From: a virus
IMG/VR virus record: IMGVR_UViG_3300048831_000066
Span: 1-42,311 of that record
Strand: one strand, 5' to 3'
DNA: 42,311 nucleotides
The notes under the pieces are model-generated. The model saw only the letters and a list, made by a program, of their open reading frames with translations, was not told where the DNA came from and did no database searches. The position numbers and the translations under genes were made by a program. Shown piece after piece: positions 23,361 through 31,535 of the stretch; position 1 is the stretch's first letter, and every line of letters starts with the position of its first letter.

Positions 23361-24287
23361 ATGGAATATCATCGTTTCATTACGGACCCCAGTCGAACAT
23401 TGTCCGCGGCAGATCGCATGGACGTGTTTGGCGGCGGGATGGACCCTGCTGGCCTTGGCACCTTGGGAGCTCCCGTGAATCCGGCGCACGTCTTCGAGTA
23501 CCTTGGCGAGAATCTCCCCCCTTCAGGGAATCCGAAGGACTTCATTGGGCGCGGTGGGGCTCGATGGGCTCGTGGCGCGCAAGACGTCTACGGTGGTAAG
23601 TACATCACCGAGACACAGAACCGCTTCTCACCCAACACGAAGACGATCACGGTCGAGGATGCACAGCCGGTGGTCATGCGGCCCGACGAGCTCACCGAGA
23701 TCAAGAACAATTCGCAGATTGTTCGGGAGATGACTCAGAACATCGGCTCAGTCCGAATGTTCCCCGCCCGTCCGAATGCGAACCACTTGGCCGAGCAGGT
23801 CAGTGCCGATGCCGAGGCGCGCAACACGCAAGACCAGGCTGTCGCGCTCGTCTATGAGAGCCAAATGGACGCCATTCGAGCATCACATTTGGGTGCTCGA
23901 GCTCGAGGAGCTGCTCTTCGCGGTGAGACCATCGGTGCCATGTCATCGGCCATGCCGCTGGTTCAGGCTCGCAAGCCCATCCTGTCAACGAACACCGTCC
24001 GCATGCAGGCGCCAGCGCCGAAGACCATGGTGACGCTCTACCCCGTCGTGGGAAAGGCGAGCTCCCCGCCAGCCGGTAGCAGTGACCCCGCGCCAGTGTC
24101 GTTCACGACCGGCGAGAACATGTCTTTGGCAACCTTCCCCACCACCTCGAATGGTTCCTTTTCGGCCGAAGAGGCTGGCATGGGAGAAACCTACGTGGAC
24201 ACGCGCTTCGAGCCCACGAAGGTCGCGATGATTCTTGGTGGCGTCGCAGTCGCGGCCGTTGCCGCTTATTTCCTGATGAGGAAATAA
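23361..24287 (+). CDS. Virion-like protein with C-terminal membrane anchor
   Basis: A 308-aa protein, unrecognised. It has a long soluble part with Ala/Arg-rich helix around 150-200, a Pro/Ser/Thr-rich stretch near 220-280, and one hydrophobic helix at about 288-305 ending in LMRK. AGG lies before the ATG. The single C-terminal span with a basic end recurs in at least four other proteins of this module. Confidence 0.6.
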   Translation: MEYHRFITDPSRTLSAADRMDVFGGGMDPAGLGTLGAPVNPAHVFEYLGENLPPSGNPKDFIGRGGARWARGAQDVYGGKYITETQNRFSPNTKTITVEDAQPVVMRPDELTEIKNNSQIVREMTQNIGSVRMFPARPNANHLAEQVSADAEARNTQDQAVALVYESQMDAIRASHLGARARGAALRGETIGAMSSAMPLVQARKPILSTNTVRMQAPAPKTMVTLYPVVGKASSPPAGSSDPAPVSFTTGENMSLATFPTTSNGSFSAEEAGMGETYVDTRFEPTKVAMILGGVAVAAVAAYFLMRK

Positions 24288-24290
24288 CTC

Positions 24291-25217
24291 ATGAAGACTT
24301 GGGCATGGATTGTCGGTGGAGTCGGAATCGCGGCCGGCGCATGGTGGTATCTCAAAGGGCGCAACTCTGCAATGCCTGAAGCGAGCTACCCCGAAGGCGT
24401 GGTCCCTGGTGTAACTCCCGGTTATCCCCTCGCTCCGAGTGCCGATGAGCTCCCGCCTGACACCGCTCAGCAAATGGCGCCTGCCATGGGAGAAAGCTAT
24501 GCCACTCCAGCACAGTCATCTTCTTCTCAAGCGTCCGCTGTCAGTACAGGATACAGCGAGCCTTCGACGAACACCCCTTCGAGCAGTGGAGCGCCATATG
24601 CCGTGGATACCGGAACTGGGACGACCACGCCTTCGGCGAAGACGTCGTTCCCCTCGATAGCGCCCTCTTCTCCTTCGGTGGCGACGACGTCCTACGTGCG
24701 TCCTATCACGCCTTCACCGAAGCCTTCGGTAGCTTTGATGTTAGCTCCGAGGCCCACGGTAGCTCCGCAAGCAATGCCTACCGTGAGTCTGCCAAAGACG
24801 GTGATACCTTCACAGCCTACCGTGAGCTTGCCAAGTCCGGTGGTAGCTCCGAGGCCTATCGTGAGTTCACCGCGGCCGGTGGTAGCGCCACAACCGACCA
24901 AGGTCATGGTCACGACGTATCGAAGCCCGGTGACGAGCGCCACGCGAACGGTTGTCGTTCCAATGTCGAAGGCTCCGATGCCGGTGGTCGTCACTCCGAT
25001 GCCAAAGAGTCCAACACCGCCCGTCGTGACGAAACCTTTGACCAGGCCCCTGGCCGTGGTCCGACCGACGAACCTCCGAGGCGTCTATGCCGTTGGGGCA
25101 GACTTCACCGAGGCCGAGTATCGCGCCATGGGCGTTCGAGCTGAGCTCGAGACGCGACGGCGTGAGTGGGCAGCAAACCAAATGGCGGAAAATGCCGCCG
25201 TCAACGCTCGGAGATAG
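24291..25217 (+). CDS. N-terminally anchored Pro/Val/Ser-rich protein
   Basis: A 308-aa protein with a membrane helix at about 5-21 (WIVGGVGIAAGAWWYL), then about 230 residues of low complexity rich in Pro, Ser, Thr and Val with loose repeats such as PTVSLP and PVVAPRP, and a short folded C-terminus. It looks like a stalk that projects from a membrane. The matching DNA repeats make this gene prone to length change. Unknown family. Confidence 0.55.
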   Translation: MKTWAWIVGGVGIAAGAWWYLKGRNSAMPEASYPEGVVPGVTPGYPLAPSADELPPDTAQQMAPAMGESYATPAQSSSSQASAVSTGYSEPSTNTPSSSGAPYAVDTGTGTTTPSAKTSFPSIAPSSPSVATTSYVRPITPSPKPSVALMLAPRPTVAPQAMPTVSLPKTVIPSQPTVSLPSPVVAPRPIVSSPRPVVAPQPTKVMVTTYRSPVTSATRTVVVPMSKAPMPVVVTPMPKSPTPPVVTKPLTRPLAVVRPTNLRGVYAVGADFTEAEYRAMGVRAELETRRREWAANQMAENAAVNARR

Positions 25218-25219
25218 TC

Positions 25220-25507
25220 ATGGCCAAAAAAGGTGCACCTCGACGAAAACGCCCTTCACTTTGTAGCGCTCTCAAGTCTCAAGCAGAGTTTGCACTCAAG
25301 CGGTTTAGAGCGGCTCGAAAAGCAGAAAAGGCATGCGCTGCTAAGCCGTCGGGCGACAAGTGTGATCTGTCTTTGAAGAAGGCTATCACTCAAGAAGCTC
25401 GAGAAGCGTTTCATACTGAGGCTGGACGCATCGAAGATAATTGCGGGAACGCAACCATTTCTAAGGTGCGCGTAATGGCCATGAAAACAAGAGTGTATCA
25501 GAAGTAA
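25220..25507 (+). CDS. Small basic Cys-containing protein
   Basis: A 95-aa basic protein (Lys/Arg/Ala-rich) with four Cys. It begins three bases after the preceding stop at the ATG in GATAGTCATGG. Highly basic and soluble; may bind nucleic acid. Not recognised. Confidence 0.5.
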   Translation: MAKKGAPRRKRPSLCSALKSQAEFALKRFRAARKAEKACAAKPSGDKCDLSLKKAITQEAREAFHTEAGRIEDNCGNATISKVRVMAMKTRVYQK

Positions 25508-25543
25508 GGATGGGCGTCAAGAGATAGATTGGAGATCCCGACT

Positions 25544-25927
25544 GTGGCTAAGGCTATCACACTTTCAGGCGTAGGACAACCGGCCAATGTTCCTTGGCAG
25601 TATCGTGCATGCACGCCTGTTGAGGTGTTTTCGCCGCCTCTCAACCAGAACGTGACGGTATGCCGCGAGTCGCTTCCAGCGGCCACGCCGACAACGGTTG
25701 TGCCGGCCGCTCCAATACCTATGCCGAAGAAGCGCGGCAGGCCTCGAGGCTCGAAGCCCGGCGCCCTCGACAAGAAGGGTCGACCGATTCACAGGCCGCA
25801 GTTCCCGGCATGCTCCCGATACGAGTGGATTCAGACGAAAAAAGGCCCGCGGTGTAAGTGCACTCGCGGTCAAGGAAAGTATGCCCCGAATGACATGTGT
25901 CGTCGAGGGTCAAACAACGCGGGCTAG
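25544..25927 (+). CDS. Small basic protein with AT-hook-like motif
   Basis: A 127-aa protein with an AT-hook core (KKRGRPRGSKPG) in the middle and a C-terminal Cys/Arg/Lys segment (GPRCKCTRGQGKY). AT-hooks bind the minor groove of AT-rich DNA. The GTG at 25544 has GGAG upstream; a TTG at 25529 is an alternative. Its C-terminal CxC-basic pattern resembles that of the 40-aa protein at 42,119. Likely genome-binding in the virion or in the cell (inference). Confidence 0.5.
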   Translation: MAKAITLSGVGQPANVPWQYRACTPVEVFSPPLNQNVTVCRESLPAATPTTVVPAAPIPMPKKRGRPRGSKPGALDKKGRPIHRPQFPACSRYEWIQTKKGPRCKCTRGQGKYAPNDMCRRGSNNAG

Positions 25928-25948
25928 CTTTGCCCGTAGGAGGTCGAC

Positions 25949-26443
25949 ATGGGAAAAGACATGATCGCCCGCAACGACGGGCAAGATGAGTCGGATGGCG
26001 ATTTCGGTGCGCTCGACATTCAAGTGTTGAGTGGACTGGACCTCTCTGCTGACAACGTGATCCCGCCGATTCTGGGCGTGGGCGCGGCGGCGATTTCCTC
26101 GCTGCTCGTCCGAAAGTTCGTCGCGCACGAACTCGTCCAGAACTGGGCAGATGCGATTGGCGGCGTGATCGGTGCGGCTCTCTGCATGCCGATCAAATAC
26201 TGGAAGGGCGACGAAGCCATGAGCTCTGCCATGGTGTCGTCTCTCGCTTACGGCGTGGTCACAACTGCCGTGAAGAAGCTCGGCCCCATGCTCGGCATCG
26301 GCTATCTGGTTCCCCAGATGAGCGGCCTGGCCATGGAGCGCATGGGCTATCTGCCGCAGATCCCGACCATGTCCGCTCAGCAGGCATCCATTCCACGTGA
26401 GGTCCGTGCGTCCGCTGACATTTCGGCTTTCGGCCGTCCGTAG
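25949..26443 (+). CDS. Multi-span membrane protein
   Basis: A 164-aa protein with Asp-rich N-terminus and several hydrophobic stretches (about 37-55, 68-83, 90-108 and 112-125), rich in Gly, Ala and Met. AGGAGG lies 6 bases upstream of the ATG. It directly precedes the putative capsid gene and may be a virion membrane protein. Not recognised. Confidence 0.55.
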   Translation: MGKDMIARNDGQDESDGDFGALDIQVLSGLDLSADNVIPPILGVGAAAISSLLVRKFVAHELVQNWADAIGGVIGAALCMPIKYWKGDEAMSSAMVSSLAYGVVTTAVKKLGPMLGIGYLVPQMSGLAMERMGYLPQIPTMSAQQASIPREVRASADISAFGRP

Positions 26444-26509
26444 TCAGTACGCAAAAACAAATGCCGCTTTAAGGCATAGAAGACCGCAAAGGTCACAAGA
26501 GGTTTCATC

Positions 26510-27618
26510 ATGGCACAGATCAAGAAAATCGAATTCGGCGACGGCTCCCAGGTCACGATCACTGATTGGGGTAAACGGTAATTGCCCCCCACTCCCGTGA
26601 GGGAGATGGGATAACCGGGTGAAGGAGGAAACTCCGGTGCGAGAAGGAAGAAACAACATGAATTCGTGGACTGTTGGAACCCGTTTCCTACAGTTCCCCG
26701 AGTTATATGTGTCGTCATCTTCTCGTGCCTACGGGGAAGCCCGACCGGCCCCTTCTGGGTCGAGGGTAATCCCGTCGGAAGCCTTGGGAAGCACAACAAG
26801 TACCAAGGAACCGCTAGAGAGCAGAGCGACGAGCAGTGCATGCAGTAATTCGCTCCACGAGTGCCCGGCACCCTTTGAGGGTGAAGATGTGCTCCGATCC
26901 TCGAGGAAACTCGAGAGCTGGGATAAAGAGCCCAGCGAAGACATAGCGGCTAACTGAGGGAACGGATTACCCCCTCTGGTCGCGCATCTGCGTCACGGCG
27001 GCAGGCTTCGGCACGGACCAGGCCTTCTTCCAGTACCAGAGTGGACAGGCGGCGCCTGGCATCACTCTGTCGACCGACCTGGACACGAACATGCTCGCCA
27101 ACGGCCAGCTCCCGGCGTCGCATGAGTTCCTCGTCTACTCGTTCCAGATCATCCCCGATGAGATCCTCGGCGTGGACACGACCGTGGCCGAAGTGACCTA
27201 TGCAGCGGGTCATCACCTCCCCGAAGTGGACGTGACAGCGGGATTCCAGAAGATGAACCAAATCTTCAACTCCCTGCTCTTCCAGTTCCGCATCGAGCAG
27301 AGCAAGACCTACGTGGAAGGCCCCATCGGCTACTTCCCCGCAGGCGGCGGCGCGCACATCGAGCACAACTCGGCTGTGGACGGTCAGGCTTCGGAAGCCG
27401 CGTCCTACATCGAGGCCTATGCGATCCACAACGGTCGCCAAGGTTGGGATCACGTCCGACGTCTGTGGATGCCGATCTACATCGCCGGACTCGAGACGTT
27501 CCGGGGCACCCTGCGTGCTCCCCGCGGCGCGTTCAACACTGACACGCCCATCGATTGGGACTTCGGCATGGGCTTCACCTGCCGCATGACCGGCCCGCGC
27601 AAGCGCCCGACCTACTGA
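26510..27618 (+). CDS. Putative capsid protein, split by a group I intron
   Basis: A 238-aa protein when joined: exon 1 is 26510-26572 (21 codons) and exon 2 is 26965-27618. Without splicing the frame meets a stop two codons into the intron (AAA CGG TAA). Exon 2 continues in phase 0 from its first codon GAT and has no initiation codon near its 5' end; an ATG-started frame would begin only at 27091 and lose over 40 conserved-looking residues. The product is beta-rich with GPIGYFPAGGGAHIEH and an aromatic Arg-rich C-terminus. Position at the head of the capsid-like gene run suggests a major structural protein, but no family is recognised. Confidence 0.7.
26573..26964 (+). ncRNA. ORF-less group I intron (392 bases)
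   Basis: P1 forms between exon GGGGU and GCCCC of the internal guide (26584-26588), leaving the diagnostic U-G pair at the 5' splice site. The guide's 5' part GGUAAUU pairs with the first seven bases of exon 2 (GAUUACC) as P10. The intron ends in G. Near the 3' end, AAGACAUA (26938-26945) runs into UAGCGG (26944-26949), which pairs with CCGCUA (26811-26816): this is the J8/7-P7 signature (compare AAGAUAUAGUCC). Hairpins with GNRA loops include 26592-26605 (GUGA), 26624-26635 and 26900-26915 (GAAA), and 26917-26936 fits P8. No homing endonuclease frame is present. Confidence 0.88.
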
Positions 27619-27637
27619 TCGGTCGCGTGTTCGAATT

Positions 27638-27694
27638 CTGCCCCTGGGTGGCTTAAAAAACACCCTTCCCGTTGGCTTGGCTGTCCGGGGGCAG
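27638..27694 (+). promoter_or_regulatory. Nested hairpins between capsid-like genes
   Basis: A 7-bp stem CTGCCCC/GGGGCAG (27638-27644 with 27688-27694) encloses a second hairpin GGGTG/CACCC (27646-27650 with 27661-27665) with an A-rich loop. No T-run follows, so it may be an attenuator or RNA-processing site that sets different expression of the two capsid-like genes. Confidence 0.4.
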
Positions 27695-27728
27695 TCTCGA
27701 GAACACGACCCATAGGAGGCTGTCAGAT

Positions 27729-28601
27729 ATGGGAAAGATGAAATACGTGCCCCACTGGATTCATTCCCGTGTGGTTGTTACATCGATAGGCGACGTTATA
27801 GCCGATCCTGAAGCCTTCATGAACAAGACCATGTGGCCGTTCAAGATCGAGCATCTAACAATCTTCGGTTATCCCCTAGATGTGGCGAATAACTTTTGGC
27901 GTTGGGGTGGTATCGGACCACTTGTTCAGGGTGAAATTGGTATCAGTGGTGCAACCGACGTGAACCTCGTGCCCGCTTATGTGAGCGCTTCATTTGGCCG
28001 AAAAGAGCCGCATCTTCAAACGGGCGCGTTCATGCAGGGAACAACCATGAAGTTCAAACATCCGTATTTGCTCCCACGTGATAGTGGGTTCAATGTCGAG
28101 TGTACTTTGAACATTGATGATTGTGGCACAAACACCTTGGCCACTGCTATGAAGCATGGAATAACGGTGTTTGGCACAAAGGTGCAATCAAATAAGCCTG
28201 CCATGTTTGCGGGTTTGTTCAGACATTTGAACATGCCCACAGGAAGCTCTTTCTCTGTTGAGACGGCAGACCTCTTGAATGATGGTGAAGAAGACGTGTA
28301 TGTCCAGAGCATGCAATTGACGCATCCTATGGCAGACATGCAAAACATCCTTATGGGTGTTTACTGGAAAATAAATCCGATGTCTGGCGTGACTTGGATG
28401 GACTCACCCATACATATTTCAGGAATTACCCCCTACACTCAAGGGGTGTTTTTACAAAGGGGTATCGCACCATTCTCGTTGACTCCGCTCGAGAACACCT
28501 ACCTTTATCGACGGCAACGGCTTGGAATCAAGTTGACACCTCTGGTGACAGAAGATCAACCCGTCAACTTGACGCTCTTTGGATATTTGGAGGTCGAGTG
28601 A
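27729..28601 (+). CDS. Capsid-like beta-rich protein, paralogue 1
   Basis: A 290-aa protein, the first of three tandem related genes. Shared features are a segment HPYLLPRDSGFNVECTL (P-Y-hydrophobic, three residues, Gly-x-x-Phe-x-Val) and a terminal strand NLTLFGYLEVE. These and the high content of beta-type residues suggest a jelly-roll virion protein, but the fold is inferred. AGGAGG lies 9 bases before the ATG at 27729; the frame is open further upstream. Its stop overlaps the next start by one base (TGATG). Confidence 0.55.
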   Translation: MGKMKYVPHWIHSRVVVTSIGDVIADPEAFMNKTMWPFKIEHLTIFGYPLDVANNFWRWGGIGPLVQGEIGISGATDVNLVPAYVSASFGRKEPHLQTGAFMQGTTMKFKHPYLLPRDSGFNVECTLNIDDCGTNTLATAMKHGITVFGTKVQSNKPAMFAGLFRHLNMPTGSSFSVETADLLNDGEEDVYVQSMQLTHPMADMQNILMGVYWKINPMSGVTWMDSPIHISGITPYTQGVFLQRGIAPFSLTPLENTYLYRRQRLGIKLTPLVTEDQPVNLTLFGYLEVE

Positions 28602-29479
28602 TGGCTAAGAACTATCTCCCCTTTGCTCGCCGTGTGTACCTCACGGTTCCTGTAGGAGCTCGAAGAGCGGTCCTTCGTGAGCAGTTCTCTAGCGGCATGG
28701 GAAATCGGACATTTTTGTCCGACGTTGCTATCGACTTGGTTGTTGATGACCGCGGGCTAGGAACCCAGTATGATTATACATGGGCAAACGCTCGAACGCT
28801 CACTGAGCGGGTGTTCATGCGAATGGGAATCTTCGGGCGTCCCTATCTTACCGAAGATTTCTATCCCATCGCCCTGTTCAACGATCTTCCCCTTGAGGAG
28901 TCGGGTGTCTGGCGCTTGCCAAAGCCCTACACGATCTTCCCGGGCGAACGTATGAAGGCCGCTGTGCGCTTCTCCCCAGGCGGCGCGGTTGCCCCCTTGC
29001 CGGATGATGCCTATGCAGGCGCTTGGGCAACATGGCCAAGCATCTCGTTCCATGGGGTGCGGCGGGATAACAATTGGCCAATCGTTCTTTATGACACCTT
29101 CCCTTCGACGTTTAATGGTGCAGATGTGTTCGTGAACCCCCCACTTGGAACGCCAACGATTCTGCAAGGCCCTCGGTTGCAGTGTCCCCAGGAAACTGAA
29201 GTCGACATTTACGCCGTCAAACACCCGACCACGGGTGGTGCTGGCGGAAATCAAAACCCTGGTGTGCAGATTTGGAGCCCTGATGGGCGCAAGTGGTGGG
29301 AAAACGATCTATGGCCTGAAATCCTACTGCCGACCTTTATCATCAAGGATCTTCGCGGCCCTGAATGGGTTCTTGATTCTAGCGAGACCTTGCTGCTTGA
29401 GTTTGAGAATCTTGGAGAATACGCCTTCACGAATGTTCTCGTGCTCACATTGCGCGGCCAGGTCGAGGTAGAGATATGA
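28601..29479 (+). CDS. Capsid-like beta-rich protein, paralogue 2
   Basis: A 292-aa protein. LPKPYTIFPGERMKAAVRF is the equivalent of the PY-x-G segment, and the C-terminus VLVLTLRGQVEVEI matches LTLFGYLEVE of the preceding protein. The start at 28601 has GGAGG at 28589 and the TGATG overlap; the frame is open upstream inside paralogue 1 but that part is a shadow. Ends in an ATGA overlap with paralogue 3. Probably a structural protein of the same fold. Confidence 0.58.
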   Translation: MAKNYLPFARRVYLTVPVGARRAVLREQFSSGMGNRTFLSDVAIDLVVDDRGLGTQYDYTWANARTLTERVFMRMGIFGRPYLTEDFYPIALFNDLPLEESGVWRLPKPYTIFPGERMKAAVRFSPGGAVAPLPDDAYAGAWATWPSISFHGVRRDNNWPIVLYDTFPSTFNGADVFVNPPLGTPTILQGPRLQCPQETEVDIYAVKHPTTGGAGGNQNPGVQIWSPDGRKWWENDLWPEILLPTFIIKDLRGPEWVLDSSETLLLEFENLGEYAFTNVLVLTLRGQVEVEI

Positions 29480-30531
29480 AAAACATTTTTGTAACAACCC
29501 CAGGTGTCCCACGACCTACGCTTGCCTCGAGGTTCACAGCCATAAAGGGTGAGCGCCCGAAGACTTTGACAGAAGTTCCGGCCGGTGAGGCTGTTTCCGA
29601 AGTATATCCGTGGATTTCCAGTTTGAAACAGGTTATTTCGGGTGTTGCACAAACCGAGACGCGGATTGTTCGTGCTGGTTATGGTTCGTCGGCTTTCATC
29701 AACAATACCGACCGGTTCATCAACATCAAGCAGCTTCGAATCTTTTGCATTGCGCCCGTTGGCGCGACTCTCACAATGGGCAACTTGATGATAGGTAATC
29801 GTTTAGGAATCAAGGTTCGGCATACTGATTTTGAAGTAGTGTCCGAATGGATTCCTTGTGGTATGCTTGCAACGCATAACAATCTCATTGCGGCATCGCC
29901 AAGACCCAATTTCTGTATGTCGTTGCCGACACCTTATTACTTGCAATCAGGGCATCCCTTCAGGGTCAGGATACGGGCTACGAATCCTTACCATGTTCCT
30001 GACGTAGACTACACCTTCTTCATGACACTATTTGGCAAAGACCCAAAGAATGGAAAGCCCTATGAGCTTTGCAAGCAGGTAACGATTCCTTACCGTGCCG
30101 CGCCTGCTGTGAGCGATGCGAATCCATTGTATGTCGATGTGGTGTTCGATGAAAATCGAGATTACCCCATGCGCGACATGCTCTTGACGAACATCATCTT
30201 TGCAGCAACGCCCTACACGAGCAACGTTCCGGCCGTGGTTCTGCAATATATTCAACAACTGGATTTTCAGATTATGCCCCCAGAAGGACCGAAGTGGATG
30301 GACTTCGCAGACTGGGCGCCTGTTGGAAATCTCGTGGACCAGGCGGTTGCAGCGTTCCTGATCATTCATAAGCCCGAGACGCCGATTCCATTCTTGCCAA
30401 GCCAACAAATTGACATTGACGTCAAAGCATTGCTTAATTTGTCGTACAGTCCTAATGGTGAAACATTCACTTTCGAAGCGCCCTTGTGGTTCACTTTGAT
30501 TGGAACACAAGAACAGAGGGTGACACGATGA
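29476..30531 (+). CDS. Capsid-like beta-rich protein, paralogue 3
   Basis: A 351-aa protein. LPTPYYLQSGHPFRVRIRA corresponds to the PY-x-G segment of the two preceding proteins, and PLWFTLIGTQEQRV to their final strand. It carries about 60 extra residues, mainly at the N-terminus. Joined to its neighbours by four-base overlaps on both sides, so the three paralogues and the next small gene should be made from one message. Probably a minor or vertex-type capsid component (inference). Confidence 0.55.
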   Translation: MKNIFVTTPGVPRPTLASRFTAIKGERPKTLTEVPAGEAVSEVYPWISSLKQVISGVAQTETRIVRAGYGSSAFINNTDRFINIKQLRIFCIAPVGATLTMGNLMIGNRLGIKVRHTDFEVVSEWIPCGMLATHNNLIAASPRPNFCMSLPTPYYLQSGHPFRVRIRATNPYHVPDVDYTFFMTLFGKDPKNGKPYELCKQVTIPYRAAPAVSDANPLYVDVVFDENRDYPMRDMLLTNIIFAATPYTSNVPAVVLQYIQQLDFQIMPPEGPKWMDFADWAPVGNLVDQAVAAFLIIHKPETPIPFLPSQQIDIDVKALLNLSYSPNGETFTFEAPLWFTLIGTQEQRVTR

Positions 30532-30821
30532 GCCAGCTTGACCGCTATATGTTGAAGTCATCGCCCGAAGTGATCGTCAAGGTCCAAGTTCCGTCGCTTG
30601 TCACCCTTTGGGTGGTCCCCGTCGTGGACATGGAAGATGAGACCTTCGAGTCGTCGATGGTCTATATCACGATCAACGACGAGACAAAGTGCCGCTTGTG
30701 GAAGGGGACACCCCTCATGACGAACCGGCTCCACTTCCTGCATCTCGAGGCCGGTGATTCCGTTTGGGCGTGTACTCGTGACCAGGCTCTTGTAGGAATC
30801 CAGATCGACGCGGAGAACTGA
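30528..30821 (+). CDS. Small beta-rich protein
   Basis: A 97-aa protein with alternating beta-type segments (EVIVKVQVPSLVTLWVVPVVD, SSMVYITIND, HFLHLEAGDSVWACT). Not recognised. Its ATG overlaps the stop of capsid paralogue 3. Size and location suggest a small virion component such as a capsid glue protein or chaperone, which is a guess. Confidence 0.55.
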   Translation: MSQLDRYMLKSSPEVIVKVQVPSLVTLWVVPVVDMEDETFESSMVYITINDETKCRLWKGTPLMTNRLHFLHLEAGDSVWACTRDQALVGIQIDAEN

Positions 30822-30823
30822 AG

Positions 30824-31375
30824 ATGGACGTCACCTACGGGCATGACCAGCGCTGGCCGGCAAACACATGGATAAACCTGTGGGTTGAGACCTACAATCG
30901 CCCGCCTGTCATGCCCTCGGAGATGCTTCCCGAGCTCGAGGCTCTTGGGCTCGACGTGCTGAATCCCGAAGAGGGTGTGTTCTCCGTGTTCGGCGAATCC
31001 TTGGTGAGCTACGATCCAGACCAAGAGATCGGCAAGTCGCTCGTGATCGTGCGTGACCGTAGTGGTCTTATGACCAAAACCAATTTGATCTCGTCGCTCG
31101 CGCAGGCTCCCTGGACACCCGTCACGTCGGGACCGTCCATGCCCTCTGTGTCATATTGGCCGGGATTGTCCGACACGCTCAAGACGAACCAGGACACGAT
31201 CACGGCGCTGTGGGAAGCTCAAAAAGGCGTCGAGGATGCTTGGAGCTTTGCCAAGTTTTTCGGGACCGTTCTTAAGGTGGGAGCGGTGGGTTTGGTCGGG
31301 ATTGTGTTATACTCGATCTACACCAGAGCCATGCCGGAACCCAGCATGTATTATAAAAGAAAGAGAATCCGATGA
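30824..31375 (+). CDS. C-terminally anchored virion-like protein
   Basis: A 183-aa protein with a soluble N-terminal part, an amphipathic stretch around 120-145 and one membrane helix at about 147-166, then a tail ending KRKRIR. It follows the capsid-like genes by two bases. The inside-positive tail would place the N-terminus outside the membrane. Could link an inner membrane to the capsid; family unknown. Confidence 0.58.
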   Translation: MDVTYGHDQRWPANTWINLWVETYNRPPVMPSEMLPELEALGLDVLNPEEGVFSVFGESLVSYDPDQEIGKSLVIVRDRSGLMTKTNLISSLAQAPWTPVTSGPSMPSVSYWPGLSDTLKTNQDTITALWEAQKGVEDAWSFAKFFGTVLKVGAVGLVGIVLYSIYTRAMPEPSMYYKRKRIR

Positions 31376-31527
31376 ATACGAATGACAAGATCAAACTCGG
31401 AGCAAGTCTCTTGAAGGCGCTCGTTGCCGGCGCGGCAAAGAACCGTTCACAGCGGTCCAACGAGAATGCAAAGCAGAATACGAACTTGAGCGGCTGTGGA
31501 GGTTGCTCGCGTTCTGATCACAAGTGA
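31372..31527 (+). CDS. Small protein with GCGGC motif
   Basis: A 51-aa reading frame joined to the preceding gene by ATGA. It has an amphipathic Ala/Leu/Lys N-terminal helix (KLGASLLKALVAGAAK) and an Asn/Ser/Gln-rich end with SGCGGCSRS. It fills what would otherwise be a gap before the next gene. Function unknown. Confidence 0.45.
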   Translation: MNTNDKIKLGASLLKALVAGAAKNRSQRSNENAKQNTNLSGCGGCSRSDHK

Positions 31528-31535
31528 GGTGAGTC

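Noticed and set aside
26619-26957. 112-aa frame within the group I intron as a homing endonuclease
   Set aside because: No LAGLIDADG, GIY-YIG or HNH motif, and the sequence is constrained by ribozyme pairing.
26950-27663. 237-aa minus-strand frame under the capsid exon
   Set aside because: Shadow of exon 2, with low-complexity Arg/Val/Glu content and no ribosome site or context.
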